Shown here: positions 1 through 6,387 of the stretch, one piece after another
Layout: the number at the start of each line of letters is the position of its first letter
Position numbering within the stretch: the stretch's first letter is position 1
DNA from: a virus
Strand: one strand, 5' to 3'
Length of the DNA stretch: 43,980 nucleotides
IMG/VR virus record: IMGVR_UViG_3300012354_000001
Coordinates: 1-43,980 of that record
Program-made: the position numbers and the translations under genes
Notes under the pieces: generated by a model
Told to the model about the DNA's origin: nothing
Database searches by the model: none
What the model saw: the letters and a program-made list of their open reading frames with translations, nothing else

Positions 1-123
1 AACAATATGGATTTAAACCTAAAAAAGCAGCGAAAATAAATTCAAGTTTATGAAATTTGATTATTTGATTACATTGCCTTTAATAAGAAAATCTTTTCTA
101 AGAATAATTTTATTAATAATTAT
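1..123. repeat. Terminal direct repeat, left copy
   Basis: Bases 1-123 are identical to 43858-43980. An exact overlap at contig ends means the sequence closes into a circle of 43,857 bp. It may be an assembly overlap of a circularly permuted genome or a real short terminal repeat; sequence alone cannot separate these. Confidence 0.95.
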
Positions 124-289
124 TCTCTTTTTATTATTTGGTGTTGTTACCGTTAAAGCTCGTTATACTTCAAAGGCGAAATGTTCTAATTTTGAAACTC
201 AGAAAGAAGCACAAGAATATTTTAATAGAACAGATGATTTTAGATTAGATCGTGATGCTGATGGTATAGCTTGTGAGGCTCTTCCATGA
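50..289 (+). CDS. Membrane-anchored excalibur calcium-binding domain protein
   Basis: This 79-residue protein has a basic N-terminus and one hydrophobic segment (about residues 16-34), then a short extracytoplasmic domain. Its C-terminal half matches the excalibur family: a conserved Cys (KCSNF), a Tyr/Phe-rich middle, and a final DRDADGIACE loop resembling an EF-hand. Excalibur domains bind calcium and occur on surface or secreted proteins, often with nucleases or cell-wall enzymes. It opens the lysis cassette; its start overlaps the stop of a 22-residue ORF that crosses the circle junction (ATGA), and its own stop overlaps the next gene. A role in lysis or wall binding is inferred from position. 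Family assignment is firm, role is not. Confidence 0.8.
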   Translation: MKFDYLITLPLIRKSFLRIILLIIILFLLFGVVTVKARYTSKAKCSNFETQKEAQEYFNRTDDFRLDRDADGIACEALP

Positions 290-549
290 AAGAAAATGGT
301 GAAAGACTTGCAATTGTCGAAACCGACATGAGAAACTTAAATACAAAAGTGAATAGTATTGAAAACTTATTACAATCTTTACATGGAAAAATAGATATGT
401 TTACTCAGCTTTTAACGGAAAATTATGTCGCTAAAGCAACCTTTGAAGAATATAAAAAAAATCGATTACTTGAACGAGTATTAACTGTTTTAGTTACTGG
501 AGTAATTATGGGTTTAATTGGATTCTTTTTACGAGAAAGAGGAGCATAA
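286..549 (+). CDS. XhlA-like haemolysin/holin accessory protein
   Basis: This 87-residue protein begins with an amphipathic, coiled-coil-like stretch (about residues 5-50) rich in Asn, Leu and Glu, followed by basic residues and one C-terminal membrane segment (about 65-82) ending in RERGA. This layout is that of the XhlA family, which works with a small holin and an amidase in Bacillus phage PBSX lysis. It overlaps the upstream excalibur gene by 4 bases and the downstream holin candidate by 1 base (TAATG), so the three are translationally coupled. The family call rests on architecture and position, not on a unique motif. Confidence 0.65.
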   Translation: MKENGERLAIVETDMRNLNTKVNSIENLLQSLHGKIDMFTQLLTENYVAKATFEEYKKNRLLERVLTVLVTGVIMGLIGFFLRERGA

Positions 550-791
550 TGTACGTTTTTGATGTTTTTGGTAGTATTGCGATTATGAGTTTAGGAATTA
601 CTCTATTAAGAGAATTAGGGGCTTATAAATCAGCTTTTTGGATAGGTTTATTTCTTATCATTACTTCAATTTTACGTCTTCTTACACTTACTCAACTATT
701 ATCACCTACCGATGGAAGAATCATAAATGGTATTTCTGCTATACTCTTTGTAAGTGCTTTACTTATAGAAGGATTAATTAGGAAAAAATAA
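549..791 (+). CDS. Candidate holin, three membrane segments
   Basis: An 80-residue, very hydrophobic protein with three predicted membrane helices (about residues 5-22, 28-49 and 58-77) and a charged C-terminus (LIRKK). Size, topology and position between an XhlA-like protein and a CHAP lysin fit a class I-type holin that permeabilises the inner membrane. Holins share little sequence, so the call depends on context. The start overlaps the previous stop (TAATG). Confidence 0.6.
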   Translation: MYVFDVFGSIAIMSLGITLLRELGAYKSAFWIGLFLIITSILRLLTLTQLLSPTDGRIINGISAILFVSALLIEGLIRKK

Positions 792-792
792 T

Positions 793-1308
793 ATGGATAA
801 ATTTAATCAATTTAAAAGTTCCACTCTTGGAAAATTTATCGAAAAAGAAGATCCCTCTAACTATGCTCAGTGTATGGATCTTGCTTTTGCTTGGTGTGAT
901 ATATTAGGAATTCCTCGAGAAACAATAAGACACCTCTATGCCTTTGAAGTCTATACAAAGCCTTCAGACATTACTAAGAAGTATTTTGACTTAATACCTA
1001 ATGGTCCAACTAATACACCCCTTGTAGGCGATCTCGTGGTCTTTGGGACTAAGGTGGGAGTTGCCGGACATATATCAATTGAAACAGGACGATCAAATAG
1101 TAAAGACTTAATTACTCTAGATCAAAATTGGGGCTGGCCGAAATATACAAGAGAAATAACTCATTTTAATTATGATGGTGTTCTCGGTTGGTTACATCCA
1201 AGATTACCATTACTAGAAGACCAGAAGATTCAGAAAATTCAAACGATTTTACAAAGCTCTACCACTTCTACAGATAAGTTAGCACAGATTAAACAAATAG
1301 TAAGTTAA
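793..1308 (+). CDS. CHAP-domain endolysin (amidase/endopeptidase)
   Basis: This 171-residue protein has the core of a CHAP (NlpC/P60-like) cysteine hydrolase: Cys27 in AQCMDLAFAW, His93 in AGHISIE after GDLVVFG, and Asn112 in LDQNWGW as the probable third residue. The domain spans about residues 20-137; the last 30 residues are a helical tail. CHAP enzymes cut peptidoglycan as amidases or endopeptidases. It has no signal peptide, so it should need the adjacent holin for release. The start lies 1 base after the holin stop. No separate wall-binding domain is visible; the excalibur protein nearby could serve that purpose. Confidence 0.85.
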   Translation: MDKFNQFKSSTLGKFIEKEDPSNYAQCMDLAFAWCDILGIPRETIRHLYAFEVYTKPSDITKKYFDLIPNGPTNTPLVGDLVVFGTKVGVAGHISIETGRSNSKDLITLDQNWGWPKYTREITHFNYDGVLGWLHPRLPLLEDQKIQKIQTILQSSTTSTDKLAQIKQIVS

Positions 1309-1310
1309 CT

Positions 1311-1469
1311 ATGACGAAATCTCAACGAGCAGAGCTTTGGTTTAAAAATGGTCTTGAGCGCCGAAAATACAAACAATTAGAAGACCATGTAAGCACAATA
1401 TCTAAGTGGATATTTCTTTCTGCTTTAGTAGTTATTTGGTTAATAAACTATATTCAAGGATTGAGGTGA
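1311..1469 (+). CDS. Small single-pass membrane protein
   Basis: A 52-residue ORF with a charged N-terminal half (about residues 1-30, rich in Lys, Arg, Glu) and one C-terminal hydrophobic helix (about 32-48). It starts 2 bases after the CHAP gene and is therefore in the lysis operon. The tight packing supports it as real; function is unknown. Confidence 0.55.
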   Translation: MTKSQRAELWFKNGLERRKYKQLEDHVSTISKWIFLSALVVIWLINYIQGLR

Positions 1470-1473
1470 GATT

Positions 1474-1617
1474 ATGTTTTATACAATAATTTGGTTAATA
1501 ATTTGGCTAATTGGTGGAGCACCAAGTTTTAATTTTGGTACTTCTATTTTCTTTTCTCTTTTAACAGCTTTGGTCGCCGATTTATTAATCCATAGATATC
1601 CATATTTTAAAAAATGA
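1474..1617 (+). CDS. Small membrane protein
   Basis: A 47-residue ORF with two hydrophobic stretches (about residues 3-14 and 22-40), ending in RYPYFKK. The upstream gene ends in GAGGTGAG, which supplies a ribosome binding site for this ATG. Its stop overlaps the next start (ATGA). It belongs to the lysis-end cluster of tiny membrane proteins; no function is recognisable. Confidence 0.5.
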   Translation: MFYTIIWLIIWLIGGAPSFNFGTSIFFSLLTALVADLLIHRYPYFKK

Positions 1618-1784
1618 AAGAACTTGGTGGTAGGAAGTACCTCTATCTTCTTTTAATAACCTCACTAAGCTTTACCTTAGTGCTTAGTCATCTCGCAACC
1701 TCGAAAGAATGGTTTGATTTCATCCTCGGAATCTCACTCCTCTTCTTTGGTGCTAATGTAGCTGAAAAGTTTGTGAGATCATGA
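1614..1784 (+). CDS. Small two-pass membrane protein
   Basis: A 56-residue ORF with two membrane helices (about residues 9-27 and 34-51) and a basic C-terminus. It overlaps the previous gene by ATGA. Unknown function. Together with the two preceding genes it could include accessory holin or antiholin functions, but nothing in the sequence proves this. Confidence 0.5.
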   Translation: MKELGGRKYLYLLLITSLSFTLVLSHLATSKEWFDFILGISLLFFGANVAEKFVRS

Positions 1785-1799
1785 TATTAAAAGATGTAG

Positions 1800-1828
1800 T
1801 TGTAAAACAGAAAGCAATAGAATATAAT
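1800..1828 (+). promoter_or_regulatory. Sigma70-type promoter for a leaderless transcript (HTH-rep operon)
   Basis: TTGTAA (1800-1805), a 17-base spacer, and a perfect TATAAT (1823-1828). The ATG of the HTH gene follows after 7 bases, which places the predicted transcript start at or one base before the start codon. There is no Shine-Dalgarno sequence between them. Confidence 0.7.
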
Positions 1829-1835
1829 AGAATCT

Positions 1836-2006
1836 ATGCTTCAGTTTCGTGGTAGGTATTATAAATATAAAGGAAAGCTAGCCGATCAGATTATCAACGA
1901 TTACACCTCAGGAATGTTGATAAAAGATATCATTAAAAAATATAATATTTCTTTTGGCGGCTTATATGGATTACTAAAAAGGGAAGGAATTAAAAATGCC
2001 TCGTAA
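1836..2006 (+). CDS. Small helix-turn-helix protein (resolvase-type HTH)
   Basis: This 56-residue ORF has a basic N-terminus and a recognisable HTH: helix around ADQIINDYTSG, turn, then DIIKKYNISFGGLYGLLKREG, similar to the DNA-binding tail of Hin-type recombinases but with no catalytic domain. It is driven by the strong promoter just upstream and overlaps the replication initiator start by 11 bases. A role as early regulator or origin accessory factor is inferred from position. It is short, but promoter, HTH pattern and overlap support it together. Confidence 0.6.
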   Translation: MLQFRGRYYKYKGKLADQIINDYTSGMLIKDIIKKYNISFGGLYGLLKREGIKNAS

Positions 2007-2673
2007 AAGAATGATTGATCCGACTATTTGGGAAGATGAAAACTTTGGTAAATTATCCAAAGATGCACGTCTTCTCTTTATTGGTTTATTTTCTAATGCT
2101 GATGACGAAGGAAGAATAAGAGCCAACCCCTCATATATTAGATCCACAATTTTCATGTACGATGACCTTTCAATTAAGAAAATAGAGGACTTAACAAAAG
2201 AAGTTTGCTCAATTATGAACTCTGTGAGTTTTTATGAAGTAAATGAAAACAAATTTATTCAATTAGTAAAATGGAATGATTATCAAAAACAACAAAAAGA
2301 CCGTGTCCAAGCCTCAATCCTACCTTCGTTAGCAAGTGCTAAGCAAGTGCTAAGCAGTAGTATAGCAGATGCTAAGCAAATGCTGACACAAGTTAAGTTA
2401 AGTAAAGATAAGATAAGTCAAGTTAAGTTAAGTAAAGATAAGGCGTCTCTCACTTATTTGACGGATGATATTTTACAAGAAATTGTTAACGATTATCAAG
2501 TCCCCTTATCTTTCGTACAATCAAAACTTGATGATATGAAAAATTGGAGTGCTGCTAACGGCAAGACGTATAAGGATTATAATGCCGCGCTTCGTAATTG
2601 GGTCAAGAAAGACGCTATAAATATCAGGAAGGAGGAGTATGCAAAATCAAAAGTTGCAATTATCCTTGACTGA
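1996..2673 (+). CDS. Replication initiator / replisome-organiser-like protein
   Basis: A 225-residue protein. Residues 1-95 (PRKRMIDPTIWED, LLFIGLFSNADDEGR, FIQLVKWNDYQ) match the N-terminal winged-helix region of phage replication organisers. A Lys/Ser/Gln-rich linker (about 100-155) is followed by a DnaD-like C-terminal segment with the pattern MKNWSAANGKTYKDYNAALRNWVKK. Such proteins bind the phage origin and recruit the host helicase. The linker is encoded by tandem DNA repeats (2331-2442) that look like iterons, the same arrangement as lambda O with its origin inside the gene. It follows the HTH gene and overlaps the next gene, whose strong ribosome site lies in its 3' end. No helicase or polymerase is encoded, so host enzymes are presumably used. 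Confidence 0.65.
   Translation: MPRKRMIDPTIWEDENFGKLSKDARLLFIGLFSNADDEGRIRANPSYIRSTIFMYDDLSIKKIEDLTKEVCSIMNSVSFYEVNENKFIQLVKWNDYQKQQKDRVQASILPSLASAKQVLSSSIADAKQMLTQVKLSKDKISQVKLSKDKASLTYLTDDILQEIVNDYQVPLSFVQSKLDDMKNWSAANGKTYKDYNAALRNWVKKDAINIRKEEYAKSKVAIILD
2331..2385. repeat. Iteron array, five 11-bp units (candidate origin)
   Basis: Five head-to-tail 11-bp units start at 2331, 2342, 2353, 2364 and 2375: AGCAAGTGCTA, AGCAAGTGCTA, AGCAGTAGTAT, AGCAGATGCTA and AGCAAATGCTG. Four contain the palindrome AGCA-NN-TGCT. The 11-bp period is not a multiple of three, so it is not explained by a protein repeat. It lies inside the replication initiator gene. Confidence 0.7.
2389..2442. repeat. Two 24-bp AT-rich direct repeats next to the iterons
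   Basis: Bases 2389-2412 recur exactly at 2419-2442, starting 30 bp apart. Each is an AAGTTAAGTTAAG-type AT-rich sequence. Placed right after the iteron array, they resemble the AT-rich unwinding region of a lambda-type origin. Confidence 0.6.
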
Positions 2674-3022
2674 TTTGCCTGAAAAATGGAAACCAAAATA
2701 TATAATTAAGCGTATTGATGAGCAACCGATTGAAATTTCCCTTGGTGCGAGGGATGCAATTCTAGCGGAATTAAAAAAAGATGCGAGATTTATTCTAGTA
2801 AAAGATCACGTATTAATGCTTAATTCAATTAAAAGTATTGACCCGCTTTGGAAAAACAATATCCCTCCAAAACCAAAACCACTTTTTATGTACAATGGTG
2901 CAAAAGTTGATTATCCAATGAGTGAAGAAGCAGAAAATCAAGTAGAGCTTGATGAATGGGAAAAATATTTTGGAGAAATTTTGACTGGGTCTGATATAAA
3001 AGCGACTATTGACAATACCTAG
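2639..3022 (+). CDS. Uncharacterised early protein
   Basis: A 127-residue acidic-to-neutral protein with no family I can name. It contains SLGARDAILAELKKDARFILVKD, which suggests a small alpha/beta fold. A very strong ribosome site (GGAAGGAGGAG, ending 4 bases before the ATG) fixes the start, and it overlaps the initiator gene by 35 bases. The coupling suggests a replication-linked role, for example a helicase-loader partner, but this is inference only. Confidence 0.65.
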   Translation: MQNQKLQLSLTDLPEKWKPKYIIKRIDEQPIEISLGARDAILAELKKDARFILVKDHVLMLNSIKSIDPLWKNNIPPKPKPLFMYNGAKVDYPMSEEAENQVELDEWEKYFGEILTGSDIKATIDNT

Positions 3023-3037
3023 ATATCTTGATATCAT
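3009..3037 (+). promoter_or_regulatory. Promoter with tandem palindromic operator for RHH gene
   Basis: TTGACA (3009-3014), a 17-base spacer and TATCAT (3032-3037) end 6 bases before ATG 3044. Two abutting 8-bp palindromes, AGATATCT (3021-3028) and TGATATCA (3029-3036), fill the spacer and -10 box. This is a typical size and place for an RHH autorepressor operator. Confidence 0.7.
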
Positions 3038-3043
3038 CTACTT

Positions 3044-3214
3044 ATGACAAAACAAAACTTAATACCAGTAAAACAAATAGCAGTTTATTTAACTGAGCAA
3101 GATCATAAAGATCTTAAGAGATCAGCAATAGACAGAGATACATCGGTTAGTGCAATTATTCAAGAGATAGTAGGAGAATATTTGAGATTACATAATACCG
3201 TATCAGGAAAATAA
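3044..3214 (+). CDS. Ribbon-helix-helix (Arc/MetJ-type) transcriptional regulator
   Basis: A 56-residue protein with the RHH pattern: a beta strand KQIAVYLTEQD, helix HKDLKRSAIDRD, and helix TSVSAIIQEIVGEYLRLH. RHH proteins bind short palindromes as dimers. Two adjacent palindromes sit inside its own promoter (3021-3036), so autorepression is likely. The promoter spacing makes the mRNA start at the ATG (leaderless). The genes downstream (3216 onward) follow closely and probably belong to the same transcription unit. Confidence 0.75.
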   Translation: MTKQNLIPVKQIAVYLTEQDHKDLKRSAIDRDTSVSAIIQEIVGEYLRLHNTVSGK

Positions 3215-3215
3215 T

Positions 3216-3392
3216 ATGAAAGATATTAACGGACACGAATCAAATAGTTTATTCAATACAGATATAGGATTACTTTGTTCAGATTGTTATACAGAGCTTT
3301 TAGAAATGAGACAGCAAGAAATGGAATTAGGTATTATGGATGCAGCAGAAAGTTTTTATGAACCAAGACTGGGAGAATATTTAGGAAAATAA
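3216..3392 (+). CDS. Small protein with a CxxC motif
   Basis: A 58-residue acidic ORF that starts one base after the RHH stop. It contains LLCSDCYTELLEMRQQEMELG: a CxxC pair followed by a charged helix. Only one Cys pair is present, so a zinc site would need dimerisation. Position in a tightly packed operon supports it; function unknown. Confidence 0.5.
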   Translation: MKDINGHESNSLFNTDIGLLCSDCYTELLEMRQQEMELGIMDAAESFYEPRLGEYLGK

Positions 3393-3394
3393 TT

Positions 3395-3712
3395 ATGAAT
3401 AAAATACTATACAAATTAATTAAAAGACGTAATAAAAGACTTGCGACTATCTCAGAAGGTTTTGTTAGACATTTAAATGATAAAACTTATGATGTAATTT
3501 TAAAAGCTTTTAATGATGAAATGGATGCAAGTGCAGAAAATAGCAAAACAGATCTTGAAATACTTTTTCCAATGCCTTTAGAAGGTCATGAGGTGCATTT
3601 TAAGAGATGTTTAGATGCAAAGATGTCGTTTTGTATATGTCTTTTGAAAGAGATCACTACAGAGTCATATTTGAGAGATTATTGTCTCGGTAAGGCGGTG
3701 ATTAATTTATGA
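3395..3712 (+). CDS. Uncharacterised early protein
   Basis: A 105-residue protein with a strongly basic N-terminus (KLIKRRNKR) and a more acidic, probably helical remainder with three Cys near the end. I recognise no family. It starts 2 bases after the previous stop and overlaps the ssDNA-binding candidate by ATGA, so it sits in the replication operon. Confidence 0.6.
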   Translation: MNKILYKLIKRRNKRLATISEGFVRHLNDKTYDVILKAFNDEMDASAENSKTDLEILFPMPLEGHEVHFKRCLDAKMSFCICLLKEITTESYLRDYCLGKAVINL

Positions 3713-4293
3713 GTTTTTATGGAGAAAATGAAAGTGTTGAAATTCCTTCAACAAGTAATTATATGAAATGGGAAGAAGGAGATAATCGATTTAGAATTTT
3801 AGGATCTTTTAGTGAAAAAACGGCGATTCAAGGACTTTTATATTGGAAAACAATTGAAGATAAAAGAAAGCCTATTCGACTTCCTAAAAAAGCAGATGGA
3901 ACATTCCCAAGTGTGCCAGTTGCAGAATTAGAGGTAAATAAGTATGGTAATTTAGATATGCCAAAATATTTTTGGGCTTTGCCAGTTTATAACTATCAAG
4001 AGAAAAAAGTACAAATCTTAGAAATATCACAAAAAGGTATTTTGAAAGGTATTCAAGCTTATATTTCTAACAAGAAATGGGGCGATCCAAGAGATTACGA
4101 TGTTATCGTTAATCGAGGAAAAGAAGGAGAAAAAACTGTTTATACAGTTACAGTCGATCCAAAAGAAAAACTTGATGATTCAATTATTGATAGCTATTTA
4201 GCTATGAATATTAATATTCAAGCTCTTTTTACTGGAGATGATCCTTTCGCACAAAAAGACGATTCTGAGGAAATAGCAAATCAAGTTCCTTAG
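3709..4293 (+). CDS. Putative ssDNA-binding protein (phage SSB-like)
   Basis: A 194-residue protein. Residues 18-30 (NYMKWEEGDNRFRILG), the central segment FWALPVYNYQEKKVQILEIS, and KKWGDPRDYDVIV followed by TVYTVTV match the pattern of the OB-fold phage ssDNA-binding proteins that coat replicating DNA. The C-terminus is acidic (DDPFAQKDDSEE), as is usual for SSBs that recruit partners through the tail. It lies in the replication operon, overlapping the upstream gene by ATGA. Alternative: a related uncharacterised OB-fold phage protein. Confidence 0.6.
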   Translation: MSFYGENESVEIPSTSNYMKWEEGDNRFRILGSFSEKTAIQGLLYWKTIEDKRKPIRLPKKADGTFPSVPVAELEVNKYGNLDMPKYFWALPVYNYQEKKVQILEISQKGILKGIQAYISNKKWGDPRDYDVIVNRGKEGEKTVYTVTVDPKEKLDDSIIDSYLAMNINIQALFTGDDPFAQKDDSEEIANQVP

Positions 4294-4298
4294 TTGTA

Positions 4299-4502
4299 TT
4301 GTTAGATAACGTCAATGCTTATACTGCTACTCAAATTAAAAGGTTGCTTCCTAAAAATGTGACAGTAAATGAAAATGTCAAAGAAATAGGTTATCAGCTT
4401 GACGATAGTAGAGCAGATAAATTGGCAAGATTACTTATTTACATGATTGAAAACAAAATGATTATTGTGGACGAGAGATTTATGATTAAACGCTATGAGT
4501 AA
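4299..4502 (+). CDS. Uncharacterised small protein, TTG start
   Basis: A 67-residue, Lys/Asp/Ile-rich helical protein. No ATG or GTG is available near the 5' end, so a TTG start at 4299, five bases after the previous stop, is the best choice. It overlaps the next gene by 8 bases. The middle (DSRADKLARLLIYMIENKMI) looks like a helical hairpin. Function unknown. Confidence 0.5.
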   Translation: MLDNVNAYTATQIKRLLPKNVTVNENVKEIGYQLDDSRADKLARLLIYMIENKMIIVDERFMIKRYE

Positions 4503-4770
4503 TAAAATATGTCCATGGTGTTATCAGTTAATTGATGAGCCAGTTAAAAATACTAGGGAAAGGATTGAGATGGCAGCGTCTATGGAAACTGGTAAGCGAA
4601 TTTATTATGCAATCAGAGATGCAAAACTATTCAGATCTATAGATTTATGCAACTTGGATTACACGTTACTCATGATTTATAGAAAAGAAAATCCTTTGGT
4701 AAGGTGTCACGGAGATCTCGAATTAGCTTACGGGAAAATGATTTTAGAAGATAAATATAAAAATATGTGA
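4495..4770 (+). CDS. Small zinc-ribbon-like protein
   Basis: A 91-residue protein starting MSNKICPWCYQL: an N-terminal CPWC knuckle, with two more Cys later (DLCNL, VRCHGD). The remainder is helical. It could bind zinc and nucleic acid. It overlaps the previous ORF by 8 bases. No confident family. Confidence 0.55.
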   Translation: MSNKICPWCYQLIDEPVKNTRERIEMAASMETGKRIYYAIRDAKLFRSIDLCNLDYTLLMIYRKENPLVRCHGDLELAYGKMILEDKYKNM

Positions 4771-4807
4771 GTAATCTCCCCTAGCAGGAGTTAGGAGAAG
4801 GAATTAT

Positions 4808-5149
4808 ATGAAAAGAATTATTAAATACAGAGTTTGGAGATCAGCTTTAAAACAAATGTTTGATTGGGAGCATCTAATTAGGAATAAATGGGAATTTGCA
4901 GATGTTGTTTCGGAAGAAGTTGATGATAGATGGATGCAATTTACGGGTTTACTCGATAAGAATGGGAAGGAAGTTTACGAAGGAGATCGTATTGCTTGGC
5001 TAAATACGTATAACGACGTCATAATTGCAGTTGTTTTATGGAACGAGGATTTAGTTGGATTTGATATGCCTAGACTAAGTGGAAGACTTATACCAGTAGA
5101 GATAATTGGGAATATTTATGAGAATCAAGTTGAGTTCAGCTCTCAGTAG
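4808..5149 (+). CDS. YopX family protein
   Basis: A 113-residue protein with the YopX family pattern: N-terminal KYRVWRSALKQMFDW, then MQFTGLLDKNGKEVYEGDRI, a V.W strand (AVVLWNEDLVGF) and the closing VEIIGNIYEN. YopX proteins are widespread in phages and prophages of Gram-positive bacteria, and their biochemical role is unknown. A good ribosome site (TTAGGAGAAGG) precedes the ATG. The central part is shorter than in many family members. Confidence 0.85.
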   Translation: MKRIIKYRVWRSALKQMFDWEHLIRNKWEFADVVSEEVDDRWMQFTGLLDKNGKEVYEGDRIAWLNTYNDVIIAVVLWNEDLVGFDMPRLSGRLIPVEIIGNIYENQVEFSSQ

Positions 5150-5157
5150 TAATCATT

Positions 5158-5253
5158 ATGAACAATATCCATTATTTAACACAACAAGATTATTTATTAA
5201 TGACAAGCGTAGGTTTAGTAATAGTTTTATTTTTAATCGGGAGACTGAAATAG
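5158..5253 (+). CDS. Tiny membrane protein
   Basis: A 31-residue ORF with one hydrophobic helix (about residues 14-28) and a basic end (GRLK). It begins 8 bases after the YopX stop. It is plausible by spacing only. Confidence 0.35.
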   Translation: MNNIHYLTQQDYLLMTSVGLVIVLFLIGRLK

Positions 5254-5271
5254 ACGGGAGGTGAATAGATT

Positions 5272-5859
5272 ATGGCAGATAAAAAAGAAAATACTGGGGA
5301 CCGGAATACAGGGGACCGGAATACAGGGGACCGGAATACTGGGTACTGGAATACTGGGGACCGGAATACTGGGTACTGGAATACTGGGGACCGGAATACA
5401 GGGGACTGGAATACTGGGGACTGGAATACTGGGAACCGGAATACTGGGTACCTGAATACAGGGGACCCAACTGTTCGCATGTTTAACAAAGATACTGGCT
5501 TACAGTTTGGTGAAATTAATTTTCCAAACTATTTCTATTTTGATTTAACAGAATGGATTTATGAAGAAGATATGACAGATCAGGAAAAAGAGGACCATAA
5601 AGCCGAGTATAAGATTACAGGTGGCTATCTCAAAGAAAACGAATGGCTTGATTGCTGGAAGAAAGCATGGGAGAAGGCAACGCCTGAAGATCGAGAGAAA
5701 ACCCTTAAGCTTCCTAACTTTGATGCGAAGATCTTTAAAGAGATTACAGGCATTGATACAGAGGAAGAGGTAAAAAAGGAAACAATCAAAATTGGAGAAT
5801 TGGAATTTGATAAGTCTGAAGTTGAACGCAGACTCAAAGACCTTAAACCAATTAAATAA
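5272..5859 (+). CDS. NTG pentapeptide-repeat protein
   Basis: A 195-residue protein with a strong ribosome site (GGGAGGTGA). Residues 7-66 are twelve perfect tandem pentapeptides NTGXX, with XX = DR, YW, DW, NR, YL or DP. The period of five suggests a right-handed beta-helix like pentapeptide-repeat proteins, although the usual A(D/N)LXX core is replaced. The C-terminal 125 residues (RMFNKDTG, LTEWIYEEDMTDQEK, TGGYLKENEW, LPNFDAKIFKEITGID) form a separate acidic domain that I believe recurs with such repeats in phage and bacterial proteins; function unknown. The repeat DNA is nearly identical unit to unit, so copy number is probably variable. Confidence 0.75.
   Translation: MADKKENTGDRNTGDRNTGDRNTGYWNTGDRNTGYWNTGDRNTGDWNTGDWNTGNRNTGYLNTGDPTVRMFNKDTGLQFGEINFPNYFYFDLTEWIYEEDMTDQEKEDHKAEYKITGGYLKENEWLDCWKKAWEKATPEDREKTLKLPNFDAKIFKEITGIDTEEEVKKETIKIGELEFDKSEVERRLKDLKPIK
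5290..5469 (+). repeat. Twelve tandem 15-bp units
   Basis: Units of the type AATACAGGGGACCGG and AATACTGGGTACTGG run without a break for 180 bp, in frame with the protein repeat. Units are G-rich compared with the rest of this AT-rich genome. There are no spacers, so it is not a CRISPR array. Confidence 0.9.
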
Positions 5860-5915
5860 AGAGGCAGACTGGGGCGTCGTATAGTATAAACGCGCATGAA
5901 AGAAGGTGAATCATT

Positions 5916-6353
5916 ATGAAAGATAAATTTAGTTTAACAGTTTTAGCAGCAATAGGAGCAATATTTATTCTCGCTTTTGCTTTGACTGTGTCAGCTCACG
6001 AAAATCAATGCAATGCTAATAATCCCGAGAATTGTCCTATTCCAACACAGATTTGTAATAATGGTGAACATACGGGTAATCCTCATTGCCAACCAAGCCC
6101 AACAAGTACACCAGAGGTCACAGAAACGCCTATACCAACAGTTAACCCATGTGATGAGTTAACAGAGGAAGTAGCGCCTAATGCCCCTTGCGTGACGCCT
6201 ACGGCCTCTCCTAGCGCTACGTTGACACCAACGACAACGCCTACTCAAACTCCTCAACAGGGTAAAGAGGAGACAAAGACAGCAGGAAATAGTGCTGAGG
6301 TTAAAGGAATAACAATAACGCCATGTAGACCAGGAGTATGCGGATGGAAATGA
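5916..6353 (+). CDS. Exported Cys-containing, Pro/Thr-rich protein
   Basis: A 145-residue protein with a clear Sec signal peptide: MKDK, a hydrophobic core (about residues 6-25) and a probable cleavage after VSAHA-like VSA (residue 27). The mature part has a Cys-bearing segment (NQC, ENC, QIC, HC) and a Pro/Thr/Ser-rich linker (about 65-115, STPEVTETPIP, TPTTTPTQTP), then a tail ending CRPGVCGWK. It resembles host-type surface proteins with flexible linkers. The ribosome site GAAGGTGA is good. Secretion by the infected host, for example for superinfection exclusion or surface modification, is possible; no family recognised. Confidence 0.65.
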   Translation: MKDKFSLTVLAAIGAIFILAFALTVSAHENQCNANNPENCPIPTQICNNGEHTGNPHCQPSPTSTPEVTETPIPTVNPCDELTEEVAPNAPCVTPTASPSATLTPTTTPTQTPQQGKEETKTAGNSAEVKGITITPCRPGVCGWK

Positions 6354-6387
6354 TCTAGAGGGGGGGCTGCGAGAAATCCAAGACGCA

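Noticed and set aside
1781-1855. 24-codon ORF overlapping the previous gene
   Set aside because: It contains the -35 and -10 boxes of the next gene and has no ribosome site; the HTH frame is better supported.
1836-2006. Serine recombinase / integrase
   Set aside because: Only the HTH tail is present; there is no catalytic domain, and no attachment site or other lysogeny gene was found.
5290-5469. CRISPR-like tandem repeat
   Set aside because: Units are contiguous and 15 bp long with no spacers, and are in frame with a protein repeat.
5190-5489. Open frames on both strands across the 15-bp repeats
   Set aside because: They arise because the repeat has no stop in several frames. Only the frame at 5272 has a strong ribosome site and a non-repeat domain after the repeats.
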